A stretch of 49,009 nt of DNA from Flavobacteriales bacterium (GTDB taxonomy: Bacteria > Bacteroidota > Bacteroidia > Flavobacteriales_F > PHOS-HE28). The DNA is taken from NCBI GenBank assembly GCA_016721005.1, contig JADKJM010000002.1:1-49009 (forward strand), read 5' to 3'. The position numbers and the translations under genes were made by a program. The notes under the pieces are model-generated. The model had not been told where the DNA came from and ran no database searches. It saw nothing but the letters and a program-made list of their open reading frames with translations. Shown one piece after another: positions 35,288-43,435 of this stretch (position 1 is the stretch's first letter; each line of letters starts with the position of its first letter).

Positions 35288-36925
35288 ATGAGAGCCACCA
35301 CTACGCTAATACTCGGCTGGAGCTTGAACGCCCTTGCCCAATCCCCCTGCCTCACCGCCAGCTATCCCTTCACCAACAACGCCAACGATGTGACCGGCAA
35401 CGGGCATGATGGCACCGTCGTCGGTGCAGCACTTGCCCCGGACCGCTTCGGCAACGCGAATAGCTGCTATCAGTTCGATGGGATCAATGATCACATCAAG
35501 CTCGCTGGAACATGGCCGGGTACCAATGGTACAATTACGGCGTGGATCAACCCTGAGACCCTCAGCCAATTCAACCCGATCTTCTCCCGAAGGGATACCA
35601 CGATGAACGGTAATGCCTTGGAGCTTGTCGTGAACAGCGCAGGGGGTCAGGACGATAGCCGGCTATACAATGGCACAGACCAGCGCGATTGTCTGGGTGG
35701 TTCCGCGCTCTATTTCACGAACTCGGACCCGCAGATCCAGCCACAGGTCTGGACATATGTTGCGATGTCGGCCGATGATGCCGGGATCCATCTCTTCATC
35801 AATGGATCGGAAGTAAGCACCTATGGGACTGCCAATCCCGGATTCTGGTTCGACGACATGTGCCCGGCCTCCATCAACACATACATCGGCATGTACAGCA
35901 GGCCGATCAACACGGAGCGCTTCATTGGCCGTATTGATGATGTCAAGGTCTTCAACTGTGCACTAGCACCTTTCCAAGTGGACTCTTTGTACCAAGCGGA
36001 AGCTTTCCCTCCGACCTGCCTTCTCGCCCATTACAACTTCGATGGCAATGCAAACGATGCTACAGGGAATGGACATGATGGGACCGTCCTCGGTGCAACC
36101 CTTGCCCCGGACCGCTTCGGCAACGCGAATAGCTGCTATCAGTTCGATGGGATCAATGACTACATCGACGTTTCAGGCGACTGGATCACAGGTGCCTCTA
36201 CCAACGGCACGATCACCGCTTGGGTCCATATTGACGACCTGGATGACTACCGTCCCATCTTTTGGCACACCTGCGGGAACTGCGGCGGTGATGCTCTTGG
36301 CCTGAGCATCGATTGTGCCGCATGCCAGGATGTGGGCAGGCTCTGGTCGGTGTTCGATGACCGCGCCTGCGGTGGGCATCTCTACTTCAACATCACCAAC
36401 AATCCCATGCCTGCCGGGGTATGGGCGCATGTTGCTCTGGTTAAGGATGACGCCGAGGTCCGGCTGTATGTCAATTGTGTGGAGATGGCACATTACACAG
36501 AGGCGTGGGTCGATCCCGGCCTTTGGTTCGGCGATCTGTGCGGTAATGCGCCCTACACAACGACCATTGGCCGCGCAGGCCCGGAGTACTTCAAAGGCCG
36601 GATCGACGACCTGCGGATCTACAACTGCGCATTGGATGAAGCGGAGCTCTTGGCGCTTTGCGACATGACAACGGCCGCGCCAGTCGCCAGAACAGAAACC
36701 CACTTAGGGATCTACCCGAACCCGACTACAGGGTCCGTCACCATCACCGGCCTTCCCGCATCGGCCTCAACAGCGCCATGGTTGCTGGTGGATGGGACGG
36801 GGCGTACATGGCCATTGGTGAAGGGTACGGGCTTTGGCACACATACCATTGAACTCGGGGCGTATCCGGCGGGGTTGTATTTGATCCGCGTGGGTGAGGT
36901 GCGAATGACCGTGGTGAAGGAGTAG
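35288..36925 (+). CDS. T9SS-secreted protein with two LamG domains
   Basis: 545 residues, ATG overlapping the lipoprotein stop. Signal peptide (TLILGWSLNALAQ), then two LamG/concanavalin-like jelly-roll domains at about residues 25-235 and 248-455. Each has a start pair ASYPFTNNANDVTGNGHDGT and HYNFDGNANDATGNGHDGTV, and ends in IGRIDDVKVFNCAL or KGRIDDLRIYNCAL. A type A T9SS sorting domain closes it (LGIYPNPTTGSVTITGLPAS to AGLYLIRVGEVRMTV). LamG domains bind glycans or calcium on cell surfaces. The two domains share a 59-base identical stretch. Intact. Confidence 0.85.
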   Translation: MRATTTLILGWSLNALAQSPCLTASYPFTNNANDVTGNGHDGTVVGAALAPDRFGNANSCYQFDGINDHIKLAGTWPGTNGTITAWINPETLSQFNPIFSRRDTTMNGNALELVVNSAGGQDDSRLYNGTDQRDCLGGSALYFTNSDPQIQPQVWTYVAMSADDAGIHLFINGSEVSTYGTANPGFWFDDMCPASINTYIGMYSRPINTERFIGRIDDVKVFNCALAPFQVDSLYQAEAFPPTCLLAHYNFDGNANDATGNGHDGTVLGATLAPDRFGNANSCYQFDGINDYIDVSGDWITGASTNGTITAWVHIDDLDDYRPIFWHTCGNCGGDALGLSIDCAACQDVGRLWSVFDDRACGGHLYFNITNNPMPAGVWAHVALVKDDAEVRLYVNCVEMAHYTEAWVDPGLWFGDLCGNAPYTTTIGRAGPEYFKGRIDDLRIYNCALDEAELLALCDMTTAAPVARTETHLGIYPNPTTGSVTITGLPASASTAPWLLVDGTGRTWPLVKGTGFGTHTIELGAYPAGLYLIRVGEVRMTVVKE

Positions 36926-36935
36926 CGCCGCGCCC

Positions 36936-37037
36936 ATGAACAGGCGCACGCGGTGGCAGGATGTGCTTTGGTGGATCACCTTGGTGATCGGGATGGGAAC
37001 CCTTTTGGTTCTTGGTACGATCCTGCAAAGCAGCTAA
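36936..37037 (+). CDS. 33-residue single-span membrane peptide (candidate)
   Basis: ATG 36936, 10 bases after the LamG stop, opens a short peptide: basic start MNRRTRWQDV, one hydrophobic helix LWWITLVIGMGTLLVLGTIL, then QSS and TAA. The positive-inside start plus a 20-residue helix is coherent for a micropeptide that could be co-transcribed with the LamG gene. It may be chance; no homologue is known to me. Confidence 0.35.
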   Translation: MNRRTRWQDVLWWITLVIGMGTLLVLGTILQSS

Positions 37038-37102
37038 ACAATGCGGCGCATGGTGGTGGTGGTTTGTTGAGCGGCCCCATGCTTGCGCCATGACTCAACC
37101 GA

Positions 37103-37306
37103 GTGGGCAGCGCGGTGCTGGAGTTCATGGCCGATCACGGGTACCAAGCGCAAGTGAAGCGCCTCGGCATACCTGATCGCTGGATCGAGCATGGCAGCCA
37201 AAAGGAGCTTTACATCGAGTGCGGCTTCGACGATAAGGCGCTTGTTGCGGCGGTGAAGGAGATGCTGCCCGCGAAAGGGGCGAAACGCATCACCATGGCG
37301 ACCTGA
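37103..37306 (+). pseudogene. dxs: detached dxs 3' tail
   Basis: The 164 bases 37104-37267 match 29212-29375 in dxs without gaps. The first 58 are identical; the remaining 106 have 14 mismatches, of which 11 are synonymous (for example CGT/CGC, GAC/GAT, CAC/CAT) and three change residues (S to I, I to V, G to A). After that the tails are different but both stay open and end in stop codons (TAG in dxs, TGA here). The remnant has no promoter or N-terminal part and only a GTG to start from, so it is not a working gene. Confidence 0.92.
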
Positions 37307-37308
37307 CC

Positions 37309-38298
37309 CTACCGTTTGGTCAGTCGGGAACTACCCAAGGTCCCGTTCGTTCCGATCCAGCTCAGCGTGTATTGACCCGATGGCACATCCGTCATGCTCA
37401 GGGTCATGCGCCGTTTCTCCGGTGATGTGAATTCCACCGACCACTGCTTGCTGATCTGGCCACCGGCATCCACCAACTGGATCACGGTGCGGTCTGCGCG
37501 CAGCGCGGGCAGATCCACAACGACCTGATCCTCGCATGGGTCGGGGAAGGGATGCAGTTCCACGGGCCGGAAGAGCGCGGCTGGGTCATCGCGCCATGAA
37601 CCATCGAGCCAGCGCATGTAGCGCTCGGGTGGCGGCCATCCGAAGCGTTCCACTACAAGTAACAATGGCATCGGGGTTTGGTCGCAATACCACGCGTAGC
37701 GCACTTCGCGCAGGTGGATCGTTTTCGGATCGGCCTTCGAAGTGACCGTGAGTTCATACCGCACGCGCAGCACATTGTTCACGATGCCATACGGCATCAC
37801 CAATGTTCCATAGGAATCGGCTTGTGCGTTCAAGGAGGTCACGCGCATATCGATGCGGCCGGCGCCGGTCACAGCAGCCACGCCCGAATCCGACCAAGCG
37901 GTCAAGTACGAACACGGAAGATCCAGGATCGGAAGCGGCGGATCGAAACGGACAAGTGCATTGTCCGAATACGCGCCCAACCAATAGAGCGCGGTATCGC
38001 CGGCTTGGTAGTAGGAGGTCGGTTCGCCCGGAACGGCAAGCACCAGCGCCTTGGCAGGGAATGCGCCGGCGCCCGGTGCGATGTCCGTGGTGGTCCACTG
38101 GTAGGGTACGATCGTGCCGTAGGGCAGCGCACTAAGATCCCACTTCATGGCAATGCCTGGTCGACCAGCAGGAAGGAAGGGGATATCGTGGTATCCGAAG
38201 ATGGATCCAGTGACCGGGATGGCACGTTGGTCCAAGGTCGGTTGCGCCGCAGCGGAAAGGGAAACGACCAACGCGCAAAGGGTGATGGATCGGATCAT
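37309..38298 (-). CDS. exported protein with T9SS-like C-terminal domain
   Basis: 329 residues. Signal peptide (MIRSITLCALVVSLSAAAQ), beta-rich body with FGYHDIPFLPAGRPGIAMKW, GDTALYWLGAYSDNALVRFD and IHLREVRYAWYCDQTPMPLL. The last 90 residues resemble a sorting domain (LHPFPDPCEDQVVVDLPALR to PSGQYTLSWIGTNGTLGSSR), although the usual YPNP start reads PFPDP. It is the last complete feature before the detached dxs tail and converges on it with two bases between. Substrate or role unknown. Confidence 0.65.
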   Translation of the reverse strand: MIRSITLCALVVSLSAAAQPTLDQRAIPVTGSIFGYHDIPFLPAGRPGIAMKWDLSALPYGTIVPYQWTTTDIAPGAGAFPAKALVLAVPGEPTSYYQAGDTALYWLGAYSDNALVRFDPPLPILDLPCSYLTAWSDSGVAAVTGAGRIDMRVTSLNAQADSYGTLVMPYGIVNNVLRVRYELTVTSKADPKTIHLREVRYAWYCDQTPMPLLLVVERFGWPPPERYMRWLDGSWRDDPAALFRPVELHPFPDPCEDQVVVDLPALRADRTVIQLVDAGGQISKQWSVEFTSPEKRRMTLSMTDVPSGQYTLSWIGTNGTLGSSRLTKR

Positions 38299-38349
38299 CC
38301 TGCCAAGCTACATGCTCGCGCGTTCATGGCAACGGGAGTCGTGGGAACT

Positions 38350-39774
38350 TCAACGAGGCACTTGCACGAATCCCTTTGCGGTCCAGATCAATAGCCGATC
38401 ATTTGCCCCAATGCGCAAGGTGTCTTCTCGATCCTCGGTGTTCAGGACATGGATCACCGCATCATCCGCATGGGCAGGCGGAACCGCTTCCACCGCGTGG
38501 ATCGCGGAAGCGTCCTTACCCGCGAAGGTCAACGCTTCACGGTACCCGTGCCGAAGGATGAAGGCGCCGCGGTGATCACCCGGCAGACCGACGACGAGCA
38601 GCCGACCATCAGCAGGTGGTATTGGTGTGCTCTGCACGATCCGCTCGATCGTCCGCGATGCTTCGATCCAATTCAAGTGGTTCATCCGCATCGCGATCGC
38701 GGATCCGACCAGCAGCACGACCAACACGGTTGCACGCATCCATCCGCGCAGCAGCGTGAAGACGACAAGTGCGATCAACAAACACAGGATCGCCGAAGGC
38801 AAATAGAGGAAGCGATCGCTCTCGCTGGTGCGCGTGCTCACACCGCCGATGATCGCCACGCCGCAAGCCAAGCCGGTGATCGCCGCCAAGGCAAGCATCA
38901 GCTTTCGGTTCCCGGGTTCGTTCGTCGTTCGGCGGATCAAAAAGAAGATGATCAGCGCCAAGGCCGAAGCTAAGACTGCGAACAACCACACTTGTTGTGA
39001 TGGATCGGGGTTCGGAGGAAGGAAGAGTCGACCGATCACTTTGCCCGTACGATCCAGGTAGGAGACCATTCCTTCCCGGAAGAAGGACGCACCATACGTA
39101 TTCGCCACATGACCCGTGAGCATGGATCGCAACATCAGGTTCGATCCAGCGACCGCAGCGGCGAGCACCACCATCGTCCAGCGTACGCGGCGTTCGTAGT
39201 GTGATGCGAGAACAGCCAGCGGGACAAGTAAGAGCGGCAGGAGCAATGCAAGCTCGTAACACATCGCGCCCAGAGCACCGGCGATCCCCACCACCAGACA
39301 ACGCGTGATCGGATTGGAACGATTCGTAGCCGCGATCAATGCGACCAGTGTGAATGTGGTGGCCATGGCAGTGCTCCGGCCGATGATCCACAGTTGCGGT
39401 TCATTGTGGAACGGATAGCACACGAACAACAGCGCGCCGATGAATGCAGGTGAACGCAGGGCGTCATCGTCGAACAGGTTGCGACCGAGCAGAAAGACCA
39501 ACCATGCATTGACACCCAACAGCAGCACATTCGCCGAACGGAACGCGATCGGCGATGGACCGCTCACGAGGTAGTTGAGGTAGAGCGTCCAATCCGGAAG
39601 TGGGCGGAAGAAGGAGCCGGTGCCGAGGTCGTGTTTCTCGCCGATCCGATGAAGCACGGAGAAATCATCCGAGAAGAAGGAGAGCCCCAGGACCGGGAGG
39701 TGCAATGCGAACGCGATCGCCACCAACAACAGGAGCGCGAGCCCGGAGCGGAGTAGGGGTGAGGTCGGGATCAT
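38350..39774 (-). CDS. polytopic membrane protein, GT-C glycosyltransferase-like
   Basis: 474 residues with about ten hydrophobic spans. The N-terminal loop LSFFSDDFSVLHRIGEKHDL has the DD pair often seen in the first outer loop of GT-C enzymes, which use lipid-linked sugars, and YPFHNEPQLWIIGRSTAMAT is a further conserved-looking loop. The soluble C-terminal 90 residues are mixed alpha/beta (ADGRLLVVGLPGDHRGAFIL). Protein O-mannosyltransferase or arabinosyltransferase relatives have this build; the exact family is not certain. Intact; divergent from the next gene, with probable promoters for both in the 53-base gap. Confidence 0.6.
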   Translation of the reverse strand: MIPTSPLLRSGLALLLLVAIAFALHLPVLGLSFFSDDFSVLHRIGEKHDLGTGSFFRPLPDWTLYLNYLVSGPSPIAFRSANVLLLGVNAWLVFLLGRNLFDDDALRSPAFIGALLFVCYPFHNEPQLWIIGRSTAMATTFTLVALIAATNRSNPITRCLVVGIAGALGAMCYELALLLPLLLVPLAVLASHYERRVRWTMVVLAAAVAGSNLMLRSMLTGHVANTYGASFFREGMVSYLDRTGKVIGRLFLPPNPDPSQQVWLFAVLASALALIIFFLIRRTTNEPGNRKLMLALAAITGLACGVAIIGGVSTRTSESDRFLYLPSAILCLLIALVVFTLLRGWMRATVLVVLLVGSAIAMRMNHLNWIEASRTIERIVQSTPIPPADGRLLVVGLPGDHRGAFILRHGYREALTFAGKDASAIHAVEAVPPAHADDAVIHVLNTEDREDTLRIGANDRLLIWTAKGFVQVPR

Positions 39775-39784
39775 GCGCGTTGGA

Positions 39785-39792
39785 CAAAGCTA
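39785..39792 (-). promoter_or_regulatory. -7 box for the minus-strand membrane protein gene
   Basis: TAGCTTTG on the minus strand is an exact TAnnTTTG match that ends 10 bases before the ATG at 39774. No clear -33 TTG was found. Confidence 0.45.
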
Positions 39793-39815
39793 CCGGGGCT
39801 TGTCGAGTTACCATC

Positions 39816-39823
39816 TAAGTTCG
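39816..39823 (+). promoter_or_regulatory. -7 box for the plus-strand membrane protein gene
   Basis: TAAGTTCG, one base off the TAnnTTTG consensus, ends four bases before the ATG at 39828, which would make the transcript leaderless or nearly so. Confidence 0.35.
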
Positions 39824-39827
39824 TGCG

Positions 39828-41288
39828 ATGCCGCGCCGCCATTTGCTCTGGTTGCTACTCGCCTTCGCGATCAGCGTGGCGGTGCGCGCACCCTTGCTCA
39901 ACCGTCCACTCAGCGTTCATCACGAACTGTGTACGGCGTTGGTGCTGATCATCCTGCACAACTGGCACACCGACGGTTTCGCACACCACCATGGCGCACC
40001 GGCCATCACCTTCAGCGGCCCGGCCGACCTGATCCCGCCGGGATACACCGATGCGCCCGGCTTGCACAACGGTGTGTTGTACTACCTCTCGCACCCGCCA
40101 CTGGCCTACGACCTGCCGCATGTACTCTTCGCAGTGACAGGAAGCGAACCGAATGCGCTCGGGTTGCAGTTGTTCAACCTGTTCTTCCACTTGCTTACCG
40201 CGATCGCGTTGTACTTGATCGTGCGCGAACTGCTCGGTCAGGATGCAAGGTCGAACGGAGCCGAGACCTTCGCAGCGGTGCTCTACCTCTTCATGCCCGC
40301 GCCGCTCTGGTTCCACAGCAACGTGTACATGAGCGACATGTTCGTGCAGAACGCATGGGTGTGGCACATCCTCGTGGTGCAGCGTATGTACAAGAGCGAA
40401 GACCGAGGTTGGCGATGGCCGCTGCTTGCCGGATTCACTTTGTTCATCACCACGTGCATCAGCTGGCCGGGTGTGTGGGCTGGCATCACACTCTTCGGCA
40501 TCGCCGCATTCCGTTGGTGGCGCACGCGCGAACGGCAGGAGCTACGCGTCATGTTCATGGCCGTGCTCGGCGTAGGGCTGGCGCTTGGATACACCGCGTG
40601 GCGCTGGCTTCAGGTGGTGGATGCGGATGCGCTGATGGCCTACTTCACTGGCCGGTACGCTGATCGTGGAACCTTCGTGGAGCACGGCACATGGGCGCAC
40701 ATCAGGCAATTGGTGGTGAACTACCGTACCGGTTTCCTTCCGGTGATCGCGGTGGTTCTCGGTGTGTTCATCGCACGACGCAAAGTGATCCGCGAAGCTT
40801 CATCCCAGTGGCCGCTGTTCCTATTGCTCGCTGGCTTGCCGGTCCTTCTTGATCATGTGCTCTTGCTCCAATACGCCGACCACGATTTCGCGGCGCTGAA
40901 GGGCGGGGTGTTGCTTTGTGTTGTCGGGGGAATCGGACTGGCCACGATGCGCGCACGTTGGGCGATCACAAGTGTGTTGATCACCTGTCTCGCGGGAACG
41001 CTCTACTTCTACCATACGAACCCGATCGGTTCGCGCAGCGATGAACGTTTCGTCAAACAGATGGAGCAGGGCATGAACATCGCCCAAGAGGCCAAGCCTG
41101 TTGAGATGGTCTTTACGCAAGGCTTCACTCCCGAGCCGCAAGTGCAGTGGTATGCGAAGCGAACGCTCTTCCGGGTCGATAGCCTTTCACAAGCGGTCGT
41201 GTTTCTGCGCGCGCAAGGAACATCGCGCGGCGTGGTGATCACCGACCACAGCGGCTTTCTGACGATGGATCACATCGCTTCGGAATAG
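39828..41288 (+). CDS. polytopic membrane protein, GT39-like
   Basis: 486 residues with ten or more spans. The first loop reads RPLSVHHELCTALVLIILHN, where HHE could take the acidic catalytic position of GT39 (protein mannosyltransferase) relatives, and LYYLSHPPLAYDLPHVLFAV matches the HPPL loop often seen in that family. LFMPAPLWFHSNVYMSDMFV follows. The C-terminal 80 residues are soluble (EMVFTQGFTPEPQVQWYAKR). It likely moves a sugar from polyprenyl phosphate in the inner membrane, but this is inferred from build alone. Its 3' end abuts the next gene tail to tail. Confidence 0.65.
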   Translation: MPRRHLLWLLLAFAISVAVRAPLLNRPLSVHHELCTALVLIILHNWHTDGFAHHHGAPAITFSGPADLIPPGYTDAPGLHNGVLYYLSHPPLAYDLPHVLFAVTGSEPNALGLQLFNLFFHLLTAIALYLIVRELLGQDARSNGAETFAAVLYLFMPAPLWFHSNVYMSDMFVQNAWVWHILVVQRMYKSEDRGWRWPLLAGFTLFITTCISWPGVWAGITLFGIAAFRWWRTRERQELRVMFMAVLGVGLALGYTAWRWLQVVDADALMAYFTGRYADRGTFVEHGTWAHIRQLVVNYRTGFLPVIAVVLGVFIARRKVIREASSQWPLFLLLAGLPVLLDHVLLLQYADHDFAALKGGVLLCVVGGIGLATMRARWAITSVLITCLAGTLYFYHTNPIGSRSDERFVKQMEQGMNIAQEAKPVEMVFTQGFTPEPQVQWYAKRTLFRVDSLSQAVVFLRAQGTSRGVVITDHSGFLTMDHIASE

Positions 41289-43070
41289 CTACTTCGGCTC
41301 CCAAGCCTCCACGCGCAGACCATCCACGCGATGCGTGCCGCCGTGCTGGTTCCAGATGTACACTTTCACGTTATCCTCAGGAGAGCGCACTTCGGGCGAG
41401 ATGTAATCGAAGCTCGTGTTGAGCCACGCGTTCTTCGGTGCGTTGGTCAGTTCCCATGACATCGTCTTGTACTTGTACGTCTCGCCTTTGTGGTGGAAGG
41501 TGCACACGATCACGGGGGAAGCATCTGTGCTGTCCGTGATGAAGAGCTTCGCGCTGATCCGCAACCACGCGTGGTCCTTCGAGGTGAGTTCATCAAAACG
41601 CAGATCCGGACCCGGTGTGAACGGATCCTCCGCGGTCAGGGTGTACACGCTGTCCGCGCGATCGTCGAAGGTGTTCTCGTAGAGCACACGCATGGAATAG
41701 TCGCGTGTATCCATAAGAACTTCTTCCTCGGTCAGTGGCCGGTCCACCAGCAATAAGCGCTGCGCATCCGGTGGAACGCAGGTACGACCGAAGATCGCCG
41801 CGTAGTACCCGGCGGTCATTCGCTCCTTGCTGATGATCCCGTGGTTCCATTGCCAGGTTTGAAAGAGGTTGAGGACCACTAGAAGCGGCAACGCCACGCA
41901 AGCGATCGCGCGCCACACGCGCCCCGCAGTAGTCTGTCGGATCAGGTAACCCAACGGGATCGCCAGCAACGCATAGGCGGGCACCATGCTCCGCGCGCTG
42001 AAACTCCCGCCCGCATACCACCAATTGGTCCAGCTCGAAACAATGTAGAGATCAAGGACCAGGAAGATGCCAATGACCCAGAAGAGATGCCGCGCGCGCT
42101 TCCAAAGGATCATCATCCCAAGCATCGCCATCACCATCAGCGGTGTGTACACGAACCAGCCTTTCCGGAAACTGAAGAGGTAGTCAACGACATGTGGCGC
42201 CGCGAAGTCGAAGCCCTCACCCGCATTCACGTATGAGTAGAAAAGCCATTCACCGGTGACCGCATGCCAATACAGCGGCTGCGGAAGAGCGGCGACAACG
42301 AAGGCTGGAAAAGCGATCAGCAGATGGGCCGGATGCTCTTTGATCGCGACCCACTTCCCGCGCAGGCCATCGGCGCCGATCCACAGAAGTGGGATGAGTA
42401 CACAAACCAGTTCGGACGGACGGATGAGCGTGACCCACCCCACCAGCGCGCCGATCGCCAGCGCGCTCTTCCACGACGGCTTCGCGTGCCAACGGATCGT
42501 CGCCAACACCAACCCGGCGTAGAGCGTGAAGAGCAGAGGATGCGTGAGCAACGTTCCGTCCAGCGCCGCGAGGTGCAGGAAGTTCGTTCCGAGGACCACA
42601 AGGACGAGCAGTGCGGCAACGAGCCGGTCATCAAAGAAGTGCAACAGGACTTTCCGCAACAGGAACAGTCCGATAAGCACGTACAGCAATGTGCCATAGG
42701 TCACCAGCACTTGATAGGGTGGAGAGAAACCATCCGCTGGATAACCCAGCGGCTCTGCGAGGACATGCGCGAGTAAGAACCACGGCGCATAGGCCACCGC
42801 CATTCCCGAACTGTATTTGATCACGCGTGAGCCGTCCGTTCCGTCCACCAGTTGGTACAATGTGGTTGACGGGTCGTAGGTCGCCATCACCTCGTCCAAC
42901 CACGCGTGATCCTTCAACCCCGGATCATCGTGAATGAAGGTCGCAGGCAGGTAGAGGTAGTAGCCGAAGACGTCCCAGGTGAGCGCGTGCTTCGTGGGTT
43001 GTGTGGTGCGAAGAATGAGGAGAAGTGCGCACAATCCACAAACCACGAACAAGGACAGACTGCGCAGCAT
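41289..43070 (-). CDS. large polytopic membrane protein with C-terminal beta domain
   Basis: 593 residues. The N-terminal loop HALTWDVFGYYLYLPATFIH and YDPSTTLYQLVDGTDGSRVI resembles membrane glycosyltransferase-like proteins of Bacteroidota, with about eleven spans up to residue 415, including FSFRKGWFVYTPLMVMAMLG. The last 150 residues form a separate beta-sandwich-like part (SMRVLYENTFDDRADSVYTL, SWELTNAPKNAWLNTSFDYI). A sugar-binding or accessory role is possible. Intact; no operon partner on this strand. The stop codon meets the end of the plus-strand neighbour with no gap. Confidence 0.6.
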   Translation of the reverse strand: MLRSLSLFVVCGLCALLLILRTTQPTKHALTWDVFGYYLYLPATFIHDDPGLKDHAWLDEVMATYDPSTTLYQLVDGTDGSRVIKYSSGMAVAYAPWFLLAHVLAEPLGYPADGFSPPYQVLVTYGTLLYVLIGLFLLRKVLLHFFDDRLVAALLVLVVLGTNFLHLAALDGTLLTHPLLFTLYAGLVLATIRWHAKPSWKSALAIGALVGWVTLIRPSELVCVLIPLLWIGADGLRGKWVAIKEHPAHLLIAFPAFVVAALPQPLYWHAVTGEWLFYSYVNAGEGFDFAAPHVVDYLFSFRKGWFVYTPLMVMAMLGMMILWKRARHLFWVIGIFLVLDLYIVSSWTNWWYAGGSFSARSMVPAYALLAIPLGYLIRQTTAGRVWRAIACVALPLLVVLNLFQTWQWNHGIISKERMTAGYYAAIFGRTCVPPDAQRLLLVDRPLTEEEVLMDTRDYSMRVLYENTFDDRADSVYTLTAEDPFTPGPDLRFDELTSKDHAWLRISAKLFITDSTDASPVIVCTFHHKGETYKYKTMSWELTNAPKNAWLNTSFDYISPEVRSPEDNVKVYIWNQHGGTHRVDGLRVEAWEPK

Positions 43071-43129
43071 TCGGCCAAGTTAGCCGCAGCCTTGGACTGC
43101 ATGCATGTATTAGTGACGCGTAGCGTTAG

Positions 43130-43137
43130 TATATTTG
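43130..43137 (+). promoter_or_regulatory. -7 box of higBA
   Basis: TATATTTG, an exact TAnnTTTG match, ends six bases before the higB ATG (43144), so the message would be nearly leaderless. Confidence 0.5.
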
Positions 43138-43143
43138 AGGCGC

Positions 43144-43425
43144 ATGATCAGGTCGTTCGGGTCGAAAGAGACCGATGGAATTTGGAACGGCATGGTGGTA
43201 CGGAAACTACCCGGTACAATTCAGGAAACGGCAAGAAGGAAGCTCAGGATGATCAACAACGCGCAGGACATCGCGGACCTTCGGATCCCTCCGGCCAATC
43301 GATTGGAGAAGCTTGCGGGCGGGCTGAAGGACTACCACAGCATTCGCATCAACGATCAATGGCGCATCATTTTCAAGTGGCAAAGTGGCAACGCTTACGA
43401 GGTGGAGATCGTCGATTACCACTGA
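43144..43425 (+). CDS. higB: HigB-type toxin (RelE/ParE superfamily)
   Basis: 93 residues from ATG 43144 (MIRSFGSKETDGIWNGMVVR). The HigB pattern is almost complete: ETARRKLRMINNAQDIADLR, IPPANRLEKLAGG, YHSIRINDQWRIIFKW and the final VEIVDYH. HigB toxins are ribosome-dependent mRNA endonucleases. As usual for this system the toxin gene comes first and the antitoxin follows. A TTG nine bases upstream is a weaker start. It sits between a membrane-protein gene and accC. Confidence 0.93.
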   Translation: MIRSFGSKETDGIWNGMVVRKLPGTIQETARRKLRMINNAQDIADLRIPPANRLEKLAGGLKDYHSIRINDQWRIIFKWQSGNAYEVEIVDYH

Positions 43426-43435
43426 ACACACGCAC

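Larger units (their letters stand above)
33316..35291 (+). pseudogene. lipoprotein gene interrupted by an IS4-type element
   Basis: The first part, 33316-33483, has a lipoprotein signal (MSTSRLSVALALALSFVGC from ATG 33346; lipobox FVGC) and reads to VVSGCTY. The second part resumes after the element at 34917 as VFSSNGTFTATPQSFPYSEN and continues to TGA 35291 (MTISISDK). Removing the element with one copy of the 11-bp target duplication joins the two parts in frame with no other change. The restored protein would be about 180 residues, with beta-rich text such as YHGTWGLESIDRKCEGRLLE, resembling lipocalin-like small lipoproteins. The gene is upstream of, and overlaps by four bases, the LamG gene. 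As it stands the product is truncated after about 50 residues. Confidence 0.85.
29418..37102. other. 7.7-kb cargo segment between two dxs 3' ends
   Basis: The segment is bordered on the left by the intact dxs end and on the right by a detached dxs tail in the same orientation. Between them lie a TPR-CHAT protein, an anti-sigma and sigma pair, a small protein, a lipoprotein split by an IS4-type element, a LamG/T9SS protein and a 33-residue membrane peptide. No integrase, tRNA or conjugation gene was found. The tail pair suggests insertion by recombination at dxs. Which of the two tails is the original cannot be told from this window alone. Confidence 0.6.
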
